Below are positions 8,718 through 18,119 of a stretch of 64,000 bases of DNA, piece after piece (position 1 is the first letter of the stretch; the number at the start of each line of letters is the position of its first letter). The DNA is from Thiotrichales bacterium (GTDB lineage: Bacteria; Pseudomonadota; Gammaproteobacteria; HK1). The notes beneath the pieces are model-generated. The model saw nothing but the letters and a program-made list of their open reading frames with translations, had not been told where the DNA came from and searched no databases. The translations under genes were made by a program, and so were the position numbers. The stretch covers positions 1 to 64,000 of the forward strand of contig JAPOSC010000012.1 in NCBI GenBank assembly GCA_026709935.1, written 5' to 3'.

Positions 8718-9890
8718 ATGGAAACCCGAGCCGCCGTTGCCTACGAGGCGGGCAAGCCGCTGACCGTCGAGACCGTGGATCTGGAGGGACCGAAGGCCGG
8801 CGAAGTGCTGGTCGAGCTGAAGGCCACCGGCATCTGCCACACCGACGAATTCACCCTCTCCGGTGCCGACCCCGAAGGACTCTTCCCCGCCATCCTCGGG
8901 CATGAAGGCGCGGGCGTGGTCGTCGATGTCGGCGCGGGTGTCACCAGCGTGAAGCCCGGCGATCACGTCATTCCCCTCTACACCCCCGAGTGCCGCCAGT
9001 GCACGTACTGCCTGAGCGGCAAGACCAACCTCTGCCAGGCCATCCGCGAGACCCAGGGGCGCGGGGTGATGCCCGACGGCACCAGCCGCTTCAGTTGCCA
9101 GCCGGTTCACAAGACTGGGGAAGGCGGGATGATGCCGGGCGGCACCAGCCGGTTCAGCGCGGGCAAGGATTCGATCTTCCACTACATGGGCACCTCGACC
9201 TTCGCCAACCACACCGTGCTGCCGGAGATCGCGGTCGCGAAGGTGCGCGAGGACGCGCCCTTCGACAAGATCTGCTACATCGGGTGCGGCGTCACCACCG
9301 GCATCGGCGCGGTGATCAACACCGCGAAGGTCGAACCGGGCGCGAACTGCGTGGTCTTCGGCCTCGGGGGCATCGGCCTGAACGTCATTCAGGGCCTGCG
9401 CCTGGTGGGAGCCAACATCATCGTCGGCGTCGACCTGAACCCCACCAAGCGCGAGCTGGCGGAACGGTTCGGGATGACGCACTTCGTCAACCCGAGCGAG
9501 GTCGAGGGCGACCTCGTCCCGTATCTGGTGGACCTCACGAAGGGCGGCGCCGACTACTCGTTCGAGTGCATCGGCAACGTCGACGTCATGCGCCAGGCGC
9601 TGGAGTGCTGCCACAAGGGCTGGGGTGAGAGCATCATCATCGGGGTCGCCGGCGCCGGGCAGGAGATTTCCACCCGCCCGTTCCAGCTCGTGACCGGGCG
9701 GGTGTGGCGCGGCACCGCCTTCGGCGGCGCGAAAGGCCGCACCGACGTGCCGAAAATCGTCGATTGGTACATGGAAGGCAAGATCGACGTCGACGACCTG
9801 ATCACCCACACCATGCCGCTCGAGGACATCAACAAGGGGTTCGACCTGATGCGCTCGGGCGAGTCGATCCGCAGCGTGGTGCAGTTCTGA
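8718..9890 (+). CDS. frmA: S-(hydroxymethyl)glutathione dehydrogenase / class III alcohol dehydrogenase
   Basis: The enzyme oxidises S-hydroxymethylglutathione, the spontaneous adduct of formaldehyde and glutathione, to S-formylglutathione with NAD+. The catalytic zinc site is built from C40, H62 and C190, the structural zinc site from C92, C95, C98 and C106, and the Rossmann motif is GLGGIG (215-220). At 390 residues it is about 15-20 longer than typical FrmA. The excess comes from an in-frame duplication: MPDGTSRFS at 118-126 recurs as MPGGTSRFS at 139-147, a 21-residue offset. The S-formylglutathione hydrolase gene starts 4 bases after the stop. Confidence 0.95.
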   Translation: METRAAVAYEAGKPLTVETVDLEGPKAGEVLVELKATGICHTDEFTLSGADPEGLFPAILGHEGAGVVVDVGAGVTSVKPGDHVIPLYTPECRQCTYCLSGKTNLCQAIRETQGRGVMPDGTSRFSCQPVHKTGEGGMMPGGTSRFSAGKDSIFHYMGTSTFANHTVLPEIAVAKVREDAPFDKICYIGCGVTTGIGAVINTAKVEPGANCVVFGLGGIGLNVIQGLRLVGANIIVGVDLNPTKRELAERFGMTHFVNPSEVEGDLVPYLVDLTKGGADYSFECIGNVDVMRQALECCHKGWGESIIIGVAGAGQEISTRPFQLVTGRVWRGTAFGGAKGRTDVPKIVDWYMEGKIDVDDLITHTMPLEDINKGFDLMRSGESIRSVVQF

Positions 9891-9894
9891 GGTG

Positions 9895-10758
9895 ATGGAG
9901 ACGCTCTCGGAACAGCGCTGCCACGGGGGCGTGCAGGGCTTCTACCGGCACCATTCACGAGAAACCGGCACCCCGATGCGGTTCGCGGTGTACCTGCCGC
10001 CGGCCGCGCAGGAAGGGCCGGTGCCCATCCTCTACTTCCTCGCGGGGCTCACCTGCACGGAGGAAACCGCGACCATCAAGGCGGGCGCCCAGGCCCACGC
10101 GAGCCGGCTCGGGCTCGCGCTGGTGATGCCGGACACGAGCCCCCGGGGCGCATCGATCGAGGGCGAGGACGACGACTGGGACTTTGGCACCGGCGCCGGC
10201 TTCTACCTGAACGCCACCCGGACGCCCTGGTCCGCGCACTACCGCATGCACGCCTGGGTCACCGGAGAGCTCCGCGCCCTGGTCGCGTCACGCTTCCCGG
10301 TGAGGGACGACGCCACCGGAGTGACCGGTCACTCGATGGGCGGCCACGGCGCTCTGACCATTGCGCTCAAGGACCCGAAGGCCTGGCGCACAGTATCCGC
10401 GTTCGCCCCGATCTGCGCCCCGACGCAGTGTCCGTGGGGCGAAAAGGCGTTCAGTGGCTATCTAGGTATGGCTGGGGGTAGTGACCAAGCCGGCGATGAT
10501 CGGGCCGCCTGGGCGGAGTACGACGCAACCGCGCTCGTCCGGTCCGGAAAGCGGTGTTCGGCCATCCTCGTCGACCAGGGTGAGGACGACCAGTTCCTGG
10601 AGACCCAGCTTCACCCGCACCTTCTGGAAGAGGCATGCGCCGCGGCCGGCCAGCCGCTGGAGCTGCGACGCCATCCTGGCTACGACCACAGCTACTGGTT
10701 CATCCAGACGTTCATCGCCGACCACCTGGAGCACCACGCCCGGGGCCTGAGCGACTGA
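9895..10758 (+). CDS. fghA: S-formylglutathione hydrolase
   Basis: This esterase-D-type alpha/beta hydrolase splits S-formylglutathione into formate and glutathione, completing formaldehyde detoxification begun by the upstream dehydrogenase. The nucleophile is the serine of GHSMGG (S147 counted from the ATG at 9895), with an acid residue in the QGEDDQF segment and the histidine of YDHSYWF. The 287-residue length is usual. A GTG 3 bases upstream is an alternative start. The AGG near the frmA stop probably serves as the ribosome site, which implies tight coupling. Confidence 0.94.
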   Translation: METLSEQRCHGGVQGFYRHHSRETGTPMRFAVYLPPAAQEGPVPILYFLAGLTCTEETATIKAGAQAHASRLGLALVMPDTSPRGASIEGEDDDWDFGTGAGFYLNATRTPWSAHYRMHAWVTGELRALVASRFPVRDDATGVTGHSMGGHGALTIALKDPKAWRTVSAFAPICAPTQCPWGEKAFSGYLGMAGGSDQAGDDRAAWAEYDATALVRSGKRCSAILVDQGEDDQFLETQLHPHLLEEACAAAGQPLELRRHPGYDHSYWFIQTFIADHLEHHARGLSD

Positions 10759-10787
10759 TCCATCGAGAACGCAGCGATGGAAATTAC

Positions 10788-10809
10788 GGCTGCGACGGAA
10801 GTTGCAGCC
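10788..10809 (+). terminator. Weak hairpin between fghA and phrB
   Basis: A 6-bp stem GGCTGC/GCAGCC with a 10-base loop lies in the 127-base gap between convergent genes. It could act as a terminator for fghA but has no T-run. Confidence 0.25.
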
Positions 10810-10885
10810 TTGGCGCCCCGACCCGACCACAGGTGCACTGGTTCACCGAACTGGGATCGTCACTCTCACCCCGGCTGACCGCTGA

Positions 10886-12292
10886 TCATCCACCACCGCC
10901 ACGCACCGCGCGGAACCGTGCGAGCGCGACCGCCCGCTCGCGCGCATGGTCGACAATACGCGCCGGATAGGCGCGCGACGAACCCCCCGCCGTCCACGGC
11001 CGGTGCACCGCCTTCCCCGGCAACCCTTCGAGCTCGGGAACCCAGCGCCGGACGTACTCCCCGCCGGGATCGAAGCGCTCGCCCTGCGACGTCGGGTTGA
11101 AGATGCGGAAGTACGGCTGCGCGTCCGTGCCGGTGGAGGCCGCCCACTGCCAGCCACCGTTGTTGCTGGCGGGATCGCCGTCGACGAGCCGGCGCATGAA
11201 CCAGCGCTCGCCTTCGCGCCAGTCGAGGTGCAGATCCTTGACGAGGAAGCTCGCGACGATCATGCGCACGCGGTTGTGCATCCATCCCGTGGCGGCCAGC
11301 TCCCGCATCCCGGCATCCACGATCGGATACCCGGTCATGCCGGCCTGCCATGCCTGCCGCCGGCCCGCATCATCGTCCCATTCGAGCGCGTCGTACGCCT
11401 CGCGGAACGCGCCCTCCAGCACCCGGGGGTGGGCATCCAGGATCGCGTGGTAGAACTCGCGCCACACCAGCTCGTCGATCCACGTCCCGACCCCCTGCTC
11501 CGCCTCCGGTTCGGCCGCCGCCAACGCGAGCCCCGCGCGAACGCACTCGCGCACCGAGATGGCGCCGAAGCGCAGGTACGGCGAGAGCCTGGAGGTGCCC
11601 GCGAGGGCGGGGAAGTCCCGGTCGGTGCGGTAGCGGTGCGCCGCCCCGCCGAGGAACCCGTCCAGCCGTTCCCTCGCGGCCGAGGCTCCGCCGCGCGGAA
11701 TGTCGGTCGTATCCGCCCGTACCCCGCGCCCGCGCAGGGGCGGCAACGCATCGGCCGGGGCTTCGGGGATGCGCGGCGGCAGCGCCGGAGCCGGGATCAC
11801 GCCGGGCGGGCGGGCCTGATACCGGCGCCACCATGCCCGCCGGTAGGGGGTGTAGACGGAGTAGGTTCCGCCGTGGACGGTGCGGATCTCGTCGACTTCG
11901 AAGACGACGCGATCCTTGAACGTGCGAACGTCGACCCCGTCGCGCGCGAGGGCGTCCCGGACTTTTCGGTCACGCTCCTTCGCATGCGGCCCGTAGTCGC
12001 GGTTCCAGGTCACCAGCGACGCCTTGCACGCGCGGGCAAGCGCGGGAAGGCAGCGGTGCGGCGCGCCTCGCAGGACAATGAGCCCGGACCCCGCCGCCTC
12101 CAGCGCCGAGGCGAGATCGTCGAGGCACGCGTGCAGAAACCGGAGGCGCGGATGGGCTTCGCGGTGCCGCGCGAGCAGAGCGTCGTCCAGCACGAACACC
12201 GGCGCCAACGCATCGGCCCGTCGACAGGCGTGCGCAAGCGCCGTGTTGTCCGCAACCCTCAGATCGCTTCTGAACCAGTGAATTACCCGCAT
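10886..12292 (-). CDS. phrB: Deoxyribodipyrimidine photolyase
   Basis: This 468-residue class I cyclobutane pyrimidine dimer photolyase repairs UV damage using blue light. The N-terminal photolyase domain holds the antenna chromophore and starts MRVIHWFRSDLRV; the C-terminal FAD domain contains ELVWREFYH, TGYPIVDAGMREL, GWMHNRVRM and DPASNNGGWQWAASTG, which are strongly conserved in the family. I use the ATG at 12292, because the 25 residues possible upstream have no family character. It is transcribed towards fghA and away from nothing obviously related. Confidence 0.95.
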   Translation of the reverse strand: MRVIHWFRSDLRVADNTALAHACRRADALAPVFVLDDALLARHREAHPRLRFLHACLDDLASALEAAGSGLIVLRGAPHRCLPALARACKASLVTWNRDYGPHAKERDRKVRDALARDGVDVRTFKDRVVFEVDEIRTVHGGTYSVYTPYRRAWWRRYQARPPGVIPAPALPPRIPEAPADALPPLRGRGVRADTTDIPRGGASAARERLDGFLGGAAHRYRTDRDFPALAGTSRLSPYLRFGAISVRECVRAGLALAAAEPEAEQGVGTWIDELVWREFYHAILDAHPRVLEGAFREAYDALEWDDDAGRRQAWQAGMTGYPIVDAGMRELAATGWMHNRVRMIVASFLVKDLHLDWREGERWFMRRLVDGDPASNNGGWQWAASTGTDAQPYFRIFNPTSQGERFDPGGEYVRRWVPELEGLPGKAVHRPWTAGGSSRAYPARIVDHARERAVALARFRAVRGGGG

Positions 12293-12384
12293 GACGAAGA
12301 CACCGCCGCGGAAATCGGTGGTGTCAAAACTGCGCCCGCCAGGGTTGTTGATGCCGACCCACGTCAATCAGCCAATACGGGGCC

Positions 12385-12903
12385 CTATTCCCCGGTGCCG
12401 TGGTTCTCGTCCTCGTGGGTCCATCCAACCGGTCCAACGGTATCGACGATTGTCACGCGCACCTTCTTGCTCGCAGGAAGGAATGCCGTGGCCCAGGAGC
12501 GGGATCCAGCCTTCTTCCATTTGCCCCGCTTGCGCGTCTGCAGGTCGGAGAGCACCAGACTGAAATGCTCGTTGTCCGAATCCTCGTCCGGGTAGGTTCT
12601 GACCGTTACCAGTGCGGTCCTCGAGAGGGCGGGGAACACCACATGGTGCCCCTGCACCGCATAGTCCACGCCGGCTTTGGCGCTGCCGTCCTCCGTGCGC
12701 AAAGCGTATCGGACATCGGTCATGCCCCCGTACGGCAGGGTAATGGCGAGGACCGTAGTCTCGTCTTCATTCACCATGAGGGGATCCGTCGCCGCGGCTG
12801 GCGGCACCAGCGTTACCAGCATCAGGGCGGTGACGAGGCCGGCCGCACCGCTTCGCAGGCGCCGGGCAGACAATCCGGAGCTCTCATGGGTCGAGTGCTT
12901 CAT
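12385..12903 (-). CDS. Exported Calx-beta-like protein
   Basis: The 172-residue product has a signal peptide (hydrophobic core about residues 22-38, ending near AAATD). A single immunoglobulin-like segment follows that resembles a Calx-beta domain: it contains EDGSAKAGVDYAV, then HVVFPA and a strand ending FSLVLSD, with acidic residues that could bind calcium. No enzyme signature is seen. The ATG at 12903 is chosen because it begins the signal peptide. It is 92 bases upstream of phrB on the same strand, so co-transcription is possible; the function is unknown. Confidence 0.7.
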   Translation of the reverse strand: MKHSTHESSGLSARRLRSGAAGLVTALMLVTLVPPAAATDPLMVNEDETTVLAITLPYGGMTDVRYALRTEDGSAKAGVDYAVQGHHVVFPALSRTALVTVRTYPDEDSDNEHFSLVLSDLQTRKRGKWKKAGSRSWATAFLPASKKVRVTIVDTVGPVGWTHEDENHGTGE

Positions 12904-13149
12904 GATGCATCCTCCGTCGGGATTGCAACCTCTGTCCCGCACCATTGACGGCGTGCACAGTAGCGCCAGTGCAGGGCGGAGATCCAGGATCGAATCCGGA
13001 CATGTCCATGATGACGGAACCCGACCCCCGGTCGTCCTCGAGGCCCCGCGCTGGTGGCATACCGCACGCCTCCGACCACTTGGCCGTTATCCCGGCTCCG
13101 CCGCGCCGTTCCCGCCTCGCAGGCACAGCTCCGGCGGTGGCGGCGCTGA

Positions 13150-14652
13150 TCAGCGCCGGTGGCGGAGGATGGCGGCGGCTACCGAGGCCGCGTCGGCGTT
13201 CGAAGGGGCGACCGCAACCCCGGCGTCAGTGAGCATGGCGGCCTGCCGCTCGGCATCCTGCGGATCGTCGGCGGTGCCGCACACCGACGCGACGACCGCG
13301 GGGCGATCGTCTCCGGCGTCGCGCACCGCATCGCGCACCGGGCGGGCGGGGTCCGGGTGGGCGCCGAACCCCAGCACGACGTCGAGCAGCACCACTGCGG
13401 CTTGGCGGTCGGCCAGGGCCTCGCGCAGCTCTGCGGTGCGAGGGGCGGGGTCGATCATCGGGTGCGGCCGACCGACGGTGTACTCGTCGGCACCGAGATC
13501 GATCACTCGATGCGGCGCGTTCGCACCGGACGACGCGGACGACGCAGGGCCGGTGACAGCGCCGACTCCTGCCGCCGCGAGCACCGCGTGCGCCTCCGTC
13601 GCCAGCGTGCCGCCGCAGAACAGACCATGCAGCGTGTGACGGCCGGGGCTCAGGTGCTCCGCTTCGCTCCGGGCGGTCGCCGCGGCGTCGTGGTCGGGTG
13701 CGATCCGGCGTCCCGTCGCGCGCTCGACCGCGTCCTTGAGGGTCGGGACCGGGACCGGCCCTCCCGGCGGGGGCGCGATCCCCTCCGCCCCGAACACCAC
13801 CGCGGTGCAGGGCTTGCCCGCGGCCGCGATCCGCTCGAAGACACGGCGCGCGGTGCGCGTACCGGGCGGCTTGGAGACCAGGATGAGATGGTCGGTTCCG
13901 GGGTCGGAGGCGAGAAGGTCGATGGCGTCCAGAGTGCTCACCCCGCCGACCGCATCCGAGAGATCGCGGCCACCCACCCCGATCCCGTGCGAGATCCCGG
14001 CCCCGGCGCGCGCCAGCAGCACCGCGACCTCCTGCAGCCCGGTGCCCGACGCCGCGACGACCCCGATCCGGCCCCGGGGCACGACGTTCGCAAACGCGAT
14101 CGGCGCCCCGGCGATCCAGGCAGTGCCGCAATCCGGCCCCATCACCAGCAGCCCGAGCGCGTGCGCGCGCTCCTTGAGCACCCGCTCCGCCTCCAGCGGC
14201 ACGTTGTCGCTGAACAGCATCACGTTCAGCCCGCGGTCGAGGGCCCGCCGCGCCTCGCGGGCGGCGTGCGCACCCGGCGTCGAGACGAGCACGAGGTTCG
14301 CATCCCCCATGCGATCGACGGCGCCGTCGAGGGTGTGCGGCCGCCACGTCCCGACCTCCTCCTCCGGCACGACCTCCCGGTCGAGGGTGCTCCGGGCCTG
14401 TGCGAGCGCCGTCTCCGCCGCCGGCCGGTCCCCGGCGCGGACCGCGACGACGAGATCGTTCGGCCCCGCCGCCTCGCCCGGCGGCGCGAGCAGGCCGGCC
14501 TCGCGCATGATCTCCAGATTGGACGGCGTGCCGTTCATCGCCACCGCATCCTCGACCCCCGCCAGCGCCGCCAGCTCCGCCGAGATCTGCATCAGCGCCA
14601 CCGAATCGAGGTAGAAGCCGCGCCGCACCTCGTTGACGACCACCGCGCTCAC
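13150..14652 (-). CDS. fdrA: FdrA-family protein (AllF-like acyl-CoA synthetase fold)
   Basis: The 500-residue product belongs to the FdrA family, related to the alpha subunit of succinyl-CoA synthetase. In E. coli, FdrA (AllF), YlbE (AllG) and YlbF (AllH) together form the oxamate transcarbamoylase of anaerobic allantoin use. A CoA-binding-like Rossmann region is seen (LVLVSTPGAHA; GVVAASGTGLQEVAVLL), and MGPDCGTAWI resembles the succinyl-CoA synthetase nucleotide loop. The likely start is a GTG at 14652 that overlaps the stop of the DUF1116 gene by 4 bases (GTGA). No allH (DUF2877) or carbamate kinase gene is nearby, so the complex may be incomplete or its partners lie elsewhere. Confidence 0.85.
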   Translation of the reverse strand: MSAVVVNEVRRGFYLDSVALMQISAELAALAGVEDAVAMNGTPSNLEIMREAGLLAPPGEAAGPNDLVVAVRAGDRPAAETALAQARSTLDREVVPEEEVGTWRPHTLDGAVDRMGDANLVLVSTPGAHAAREARRALDRGLNVMLFSDNVPLEAERVLKERAHALGLLVMGPDCGTAWIAGAPIAFANVVPRGRIGVVAASGTGLQEVAVLLARAGAGISHGIGVGGRDLSDAVGGVSTLDAIDLLASDPGTDHLILVSKPPGTRTARRVFERIAAAGKPCTAVVFGAEGIAPPPGGPVPVPTLKDAVERATGRRIAPDHDAAATARSEAEHLSPGRHTLHGLFCGGTLATEAHAVLAAAGVGAVTGPASSASSGANAPHRVIDLGADEYTVGRPHPMIDPAPRTAELREALADRQAAVVLLDVVLGFGAHPDPARPVRDAVRDAGDDRPAVVASVCGTADDPQDAERQAAMLTDAGVAVAPSNADAASVAAAILRHRR

Positions 14653-16082
14653 GATGCGTCCAGCCCTTCCGCGAGCGCGACCAGCGCCTGCCCGAAACAC
14701 GCGAGCGGCGCGTTCACGATGCCGGCGCCCACCTGCCCGACCCCCGGCTCGCGGTGGGCAATGCCGGTGTTGATGGTCGGTGCGAGCCCGCTCGCGACCA
14801 CCCGACGCGCGTCGATGCCGGCCGGCACGCCCGCGAAATCGAGCGCGGGGATCGTCCACTCCGGGTTGCGCGCCGCGGTGATCTCGTACATCGAGCGGGT
14901 CGCCGCCAGCGCCGCGCTGGCGCCCGCCGCCCCCACGAAGCCCGCCACTGCGGGGGAGGCGGCCATCGCGAACCCGCCGAGTCCGACCGTCTCCACGATG
15001 GTCGAATCCCCGATGTCGGGGTTCGCGTCGGCCGCGGTGAACCCCGGGAAGTAGAGCCCGCGCGGCATCTCCACCGGGGCGGTGAACCAGCGCTCGCCGG
15101 TGCCGGCGAGCCGAATGCCGAAGTCGGTGCCGTTCCTCGACATGGCGGTGACGATGCTCGCGCTGTCGATGCCGCGCACCGGGTCCATGACCGCCTTGCC
15201 CATCGCCATCGCCACGTTGAGGAAGAACTGGTCGTTGCCGCCGATGAACTCCAGCACCTCCGCGAGCAGCGCACTGTCCCGGGTGGTGCGCGCCAGTGCC
15301 GGCGCGAGCGTGCGCAGCAGCAGGCTCGTGCAGGCGACGTTGCGCTGGTGCATCTCGTCGCCCATGGAGAGGCCGCGGGCGACCAGAGCCTTGAGCGGCA
15401 CCCCTTCGCCCGCGCGCAACGTCTCGCCGAGCCGAGGGCCGAGGGTGGAGGCGAGCCACCGCAGCCTTCCGAGCACCGAGTCGTCATTGCCGCCGAAGCG
15501 CATGACCCGGCCGAGCCCTTCGTTCACGGTGCAGTACGCCCGATTGCCGAAGGCCCGGTTCTCCACCACCATCACCGGCATCGAGCGCGTAGTGAGCCCG
15601 GTCATCGGGCCCACCGCATCGTGGTGGTGGTTCGGCGCGAACCGGATCTTGCCCGCCGCGGCCAGCGCACTCGCCGCTTCCAGATCCGGGGCCCAGCCTT
15701 CGAGCACGATCGCCCCGGCCACCGCACCGCGCAGGGGGCCGCACATCCGCTCCCACCCGATCGGCGGACCGGCGTGGAGGATCATCCGTTCCTCGAGGCC
15801 GGGCACCACCTCCGCGGCCGGGCGCACATCGACGAGCACGGGATCCGCGGCCAGTATCCGCTCGACGGCGGCCGCGTTCGCCGCCCCCACCCGCGCCGTC
15901 AGCGCAGAGTCCGCCCCCATGAGGCGGTCGAGGGCATCGAGCACCCGCTCATCCGCACTCGCCGGCGGCGTCCACGCGACATCGACGACCGGAACCCCGG
16001 CCCCGCGCAGATCCTCGGCAAACCGGGGCAGACCGACGTTCACCACACGCGGTCCGTTCGAGAGGAGATCGGCAGCGGACAA
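14649..16082 (-). CDS. ylbE: DUF1116 protein (YlbE/AllG-like)
   Basis: This is a 477-residue member of the DUF1116 family (YlbE, now AllG), a partner of FdrA in oxamate transcarbamoylation in E. coli. Family features include the N-terminal VVNVGLPRFAEDL segment, PNHHHDAVGPMTG, and the conserved GDEMHQRN and FIGGNDQFFLN blocks. No ATG is available near the expected N-terminus. A TTG at 16082, 8 bases after a GGAG sequence, is the best start; another TTG is two codons upstream. It leads an operon with fdrA and is divergent from the gamma-glutamyltranspeptidase gene, sharing a 141-base promoter region. Confidence 0.85.
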   Translation of the reverse strand: MSAADLLSNGPRVVNVGLPRFAEDLRGAGVPVVDVAWTPPASADERVLDALDRLMGADSALTARVGAANAAAVERILAADPVLVDVRPAAEVVPGLEERMILHAGPPIGWERMCGPLRGAVAGAIVLEGWAPDLEAASALAAAGKIRFAPNHHHDAVGPMTGLTTRSMPVMVVENRAFGNRAYCTVNEGLGRVMRFGGNDDSVLGRLRWLASTLGPRLGETLRAGEGVPLKALVARGLSMGDEMHQRNVACTSLLLRTLAPALARTTRDSALLAEVLEFIGGNDQFFLNVAMAMGKAVMDPVRGIDSASIVTAMSRNGTDFGIRLAGTGERWFTAPVEMPRGLYFPGFTAADANPDIGDSTIVETVGLGGFAMAASPAVAGFVGAAGASAALAATRSMYEITAARNPEWTIPALDFAGVPAGIDARRVVASGLAPTINTGIAHREPGVGQVGAGIVNAPLACFGQALVALAEGLDAS

Positions 16083-16223
16083 GTTCAAGACTCCGGATGT
16101 TCGGCCCACGAGAGGCGCAGGATATACGACCGGCCCGGGTTTGCGCGTATCGGGCGCGGTCGATTCAACAGATCCGGTAGTGCTATCGTCCCGCCTTGCG
16201 TACGGAAAAGTCCTGCCGCCGCC

Positions 16224-18101
16224 ATGAACGCACGCACACCCCCCGGTAAGCGATTCACCCCCTTCACCTGCGAGAAGCGGCCCGCGACCGGCTCGCGGGG
16301 GATGGTGGTGACCAACCATCCGCTGGCGTCGGCGGCGGGGGCGGAGATGCTTCTCGGTGGGGGCAACGCGGTCGATGCGGCGGTCGCGGCCCTGTTCGCC
16401 CTCACCGTGGTCGAGCCGATGATGGTCGGGGTGCTGGGCGGAGGCGTTGCCCACATCCGCCTCGCCGACGGCCGTCACGTGGTGCTCGACGGTCTGAGCA
16501 CCGCGCCCGCGGCCGCACACGGCGCGATGTACGAAACGGTCTCCGACACCCTGCCGGACTACCGCAAGACGGTCGGACGCGCCAACGCGGTCGGTCCCCT
16601 GGCGGTCGCGGTGCCGGGCGCGCTCGCCGGCTGGTGCCGAGTGCTCCAAGACTTCGGCGTCCTGTCCATCGAGGACGTGACGGCGCCCGCCATCCGGCTC
16701 GCCGTGCGAGGGTTCACCGCAACGCCCTATCTGGCCGACTGCGTGGCGGACCTGGCGCCGGATCTGAGCCGCGACCCCGGGCTCGCAGCCCTGTTCCTGC
16801 CCGGCGGCGCTCCGCTCCGGGCCGGTCACCGGGTGGTGCAGCCCGAGTACGCCGAGACGCTTCGTGCCATCGCCCAAGCGGGTGCGGGCGCGCTCCACGG
16901 CGGCCCGCTCGGCGACGCGCTGGCGGACACGATGTCGAGGGACGGCGGCCTCGTCCGCCGCGAGGATCTGGCGGCCTACCGCGTGATCGAACGCGCGCCG
17001 ATCCGCGGCGCCTACCGCGGGTTCGAGATCCTCGGCCCACCACCGCCCGCATCGTCGGGGGTGCACGTCGTGCAGATGCTCAACCTGCTCGAAGGCTTCG
17101 ACGTGGGGGCGATGGGTTTCGGCGCCCCGGATGCGCTCCATCTGCTCGCCGAAGCGATGAAGATCGCCTTCGCCGACCGCACGGTGGCGACCGCGGACCC
17201 CGCCTTCGTGGACGTGCCGGTAGAGCGGCTGACGGACAAGGGCTACGCCGAACAGCGTCGCCGGCTCATCGACCCGGCCCGCACCCGGCGGTGGGAGCCC
17301 GGAGTATTCGGCGCGACTCCGGAATCGGCGTCCACCGATCCGACGGGCGGCCGCGTATCCGCGCACCACGAAGCCAGCCGCGCCCCGTCCGGTTCGGGAT
17401 CGGTTCAGCCGGCGGACCGGGACGGGGGCTCTCCGGCATCCGGCGCCCGCCTCGGACTCGACCCGTCCGGCGCCCCCGATCGGCCCGCCTCGGGCGGCAC
17501 CTCGGGCGGCGAGTCGGGATGCACCACGCACGTCACCGTGGCCGACGCCGAGGGCAATGTGGTGGCCACGACCCAGACCCTCAACGGCCTGTTCGGCGCC
17601 TGCGTGCAAATCCCCGGCACCGGGATGATCGCGAACAACTACATGTTCAACTTCGACCCCCATCCGGGTCGCGCGCTCTCGGTCGAACCCGGCAAGCGGG
17701 TGTTCACATCGATGGCGCCGATGATGGTGCGCCGGGGCGGGCGGCTGCTGTACGCGCTCGGCCTGCCCGGTGGGCTGCGGATCTTCCCCTCGGCCCTGCA
17801 GGCGCTGGTCAACCTTCTGGACCACGGGATGTCGCTTCAGGAGGCGGTGGAGGCGCCCCGGCTCTGGACCGAGGGCGGCGTGGTCGAGATGGAGGAAGCG
17901 TTCCCCGTGGAAGTGACGAGCACGCTCGCGGCGCGCGGGCACGAGGTCGCGCGCGTGCAGCGCGTCGGCGGCGGCATGAACGCCATCGCCTTCGGCGACG
18001 ACGGGACGCTTGCCGGCGCCGCGTGCTGGCGGGCCGACGGCACGCCGGTCGGTATCGCCGGGGGGCTCGCCCGGGCCGGCGTGCGCTTCTCCAGTGTCTG
18101 A
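16224..18101 (+). CDS. Gamma-glutamyltranspeptidase-family protein (possible oxamate amidohydrolase)
   Basis: This Ntn-hydrolase precursor (625 residues) should self-cleave before T434, in CTTHVTVAD, to make large and small subunits; the threonine then acts as nucleophile. The N-terminal GGNAVDAAVA and C-terminal small-subunit residues match the family. No signal peptide is evident, unlike periplasmic GGT. Immediately before the cleavage site lies a roughly 70-residue Gly/Ser/Pro/Ala-rich insertion (about 370-430). HpxW of Klebsiella, a family member, hydrolyses oxamate; the divergent fdrA-ylbE genes make that role attractive here, but this is inference. A 2-hydroxyacid dehydrogenase gene follows 18 bases downstream. 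Confidence 0.85.
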   Translation: MNARTPPGKRFTPFTCEKRPATGSRGMVVTNHPLASAAGAEMLLGGGNAVDAAVAALFALTVVEPMMVGVLGGGVAHIRLADGRHVVLDGLSTAPAAAHGAMYETVSDTLPDYRKTVGRANAVGPLAVAVPGALAGWCRVLQDFGVLSIEDVTAPAIRLAVRGFTATPYLADCVADLAPDLSRDPGLAALFLPGGAPLRAGHRVVQPEYAETLRAIAQAGAGALHGGPLGDALADTMSRDGGLVRREDLAAYRVIERAPIRGAYRGFEILGPPPPASSGVHVVQMLNLLEGFDVGAMGFGAPDALHLLAEAMKIAFADRTVATADPAFVDVPVERLTDKGYAEQRRRLIDPARTRRWEPGVFGATPESASTDPTGGRVSAHHEASRAPSGSGSVQPADRDGGSPASGARLGLDPSGAPDRPASGGTSGGESGCTTHVTVADAEGNVVATTQTLNGLFGACVQIPGTGMIANNYMFNFDPHPGRALSVEPGKRVFTSMAPMMVRRGGRLLYALGLPGGLRIFPSALQALVNLLDHGMSLQEAVEAPRLWTEGGVVEMEEAFPVEVTSTLAARGHEVARVQRVGGGMNAIAFGDDGTLAGAACWRADGTPVGIAGGLARAGVRFSSV

Positions 18102-18119
18102 TCCGGGAGCACCACCCCC

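Noticed and set aside
9892-9894. GTG as the S-formylglutathione hydrolase start
   Set aside because: The ATG directly after it gives the usual N-terminus; the choice changes only one residue.
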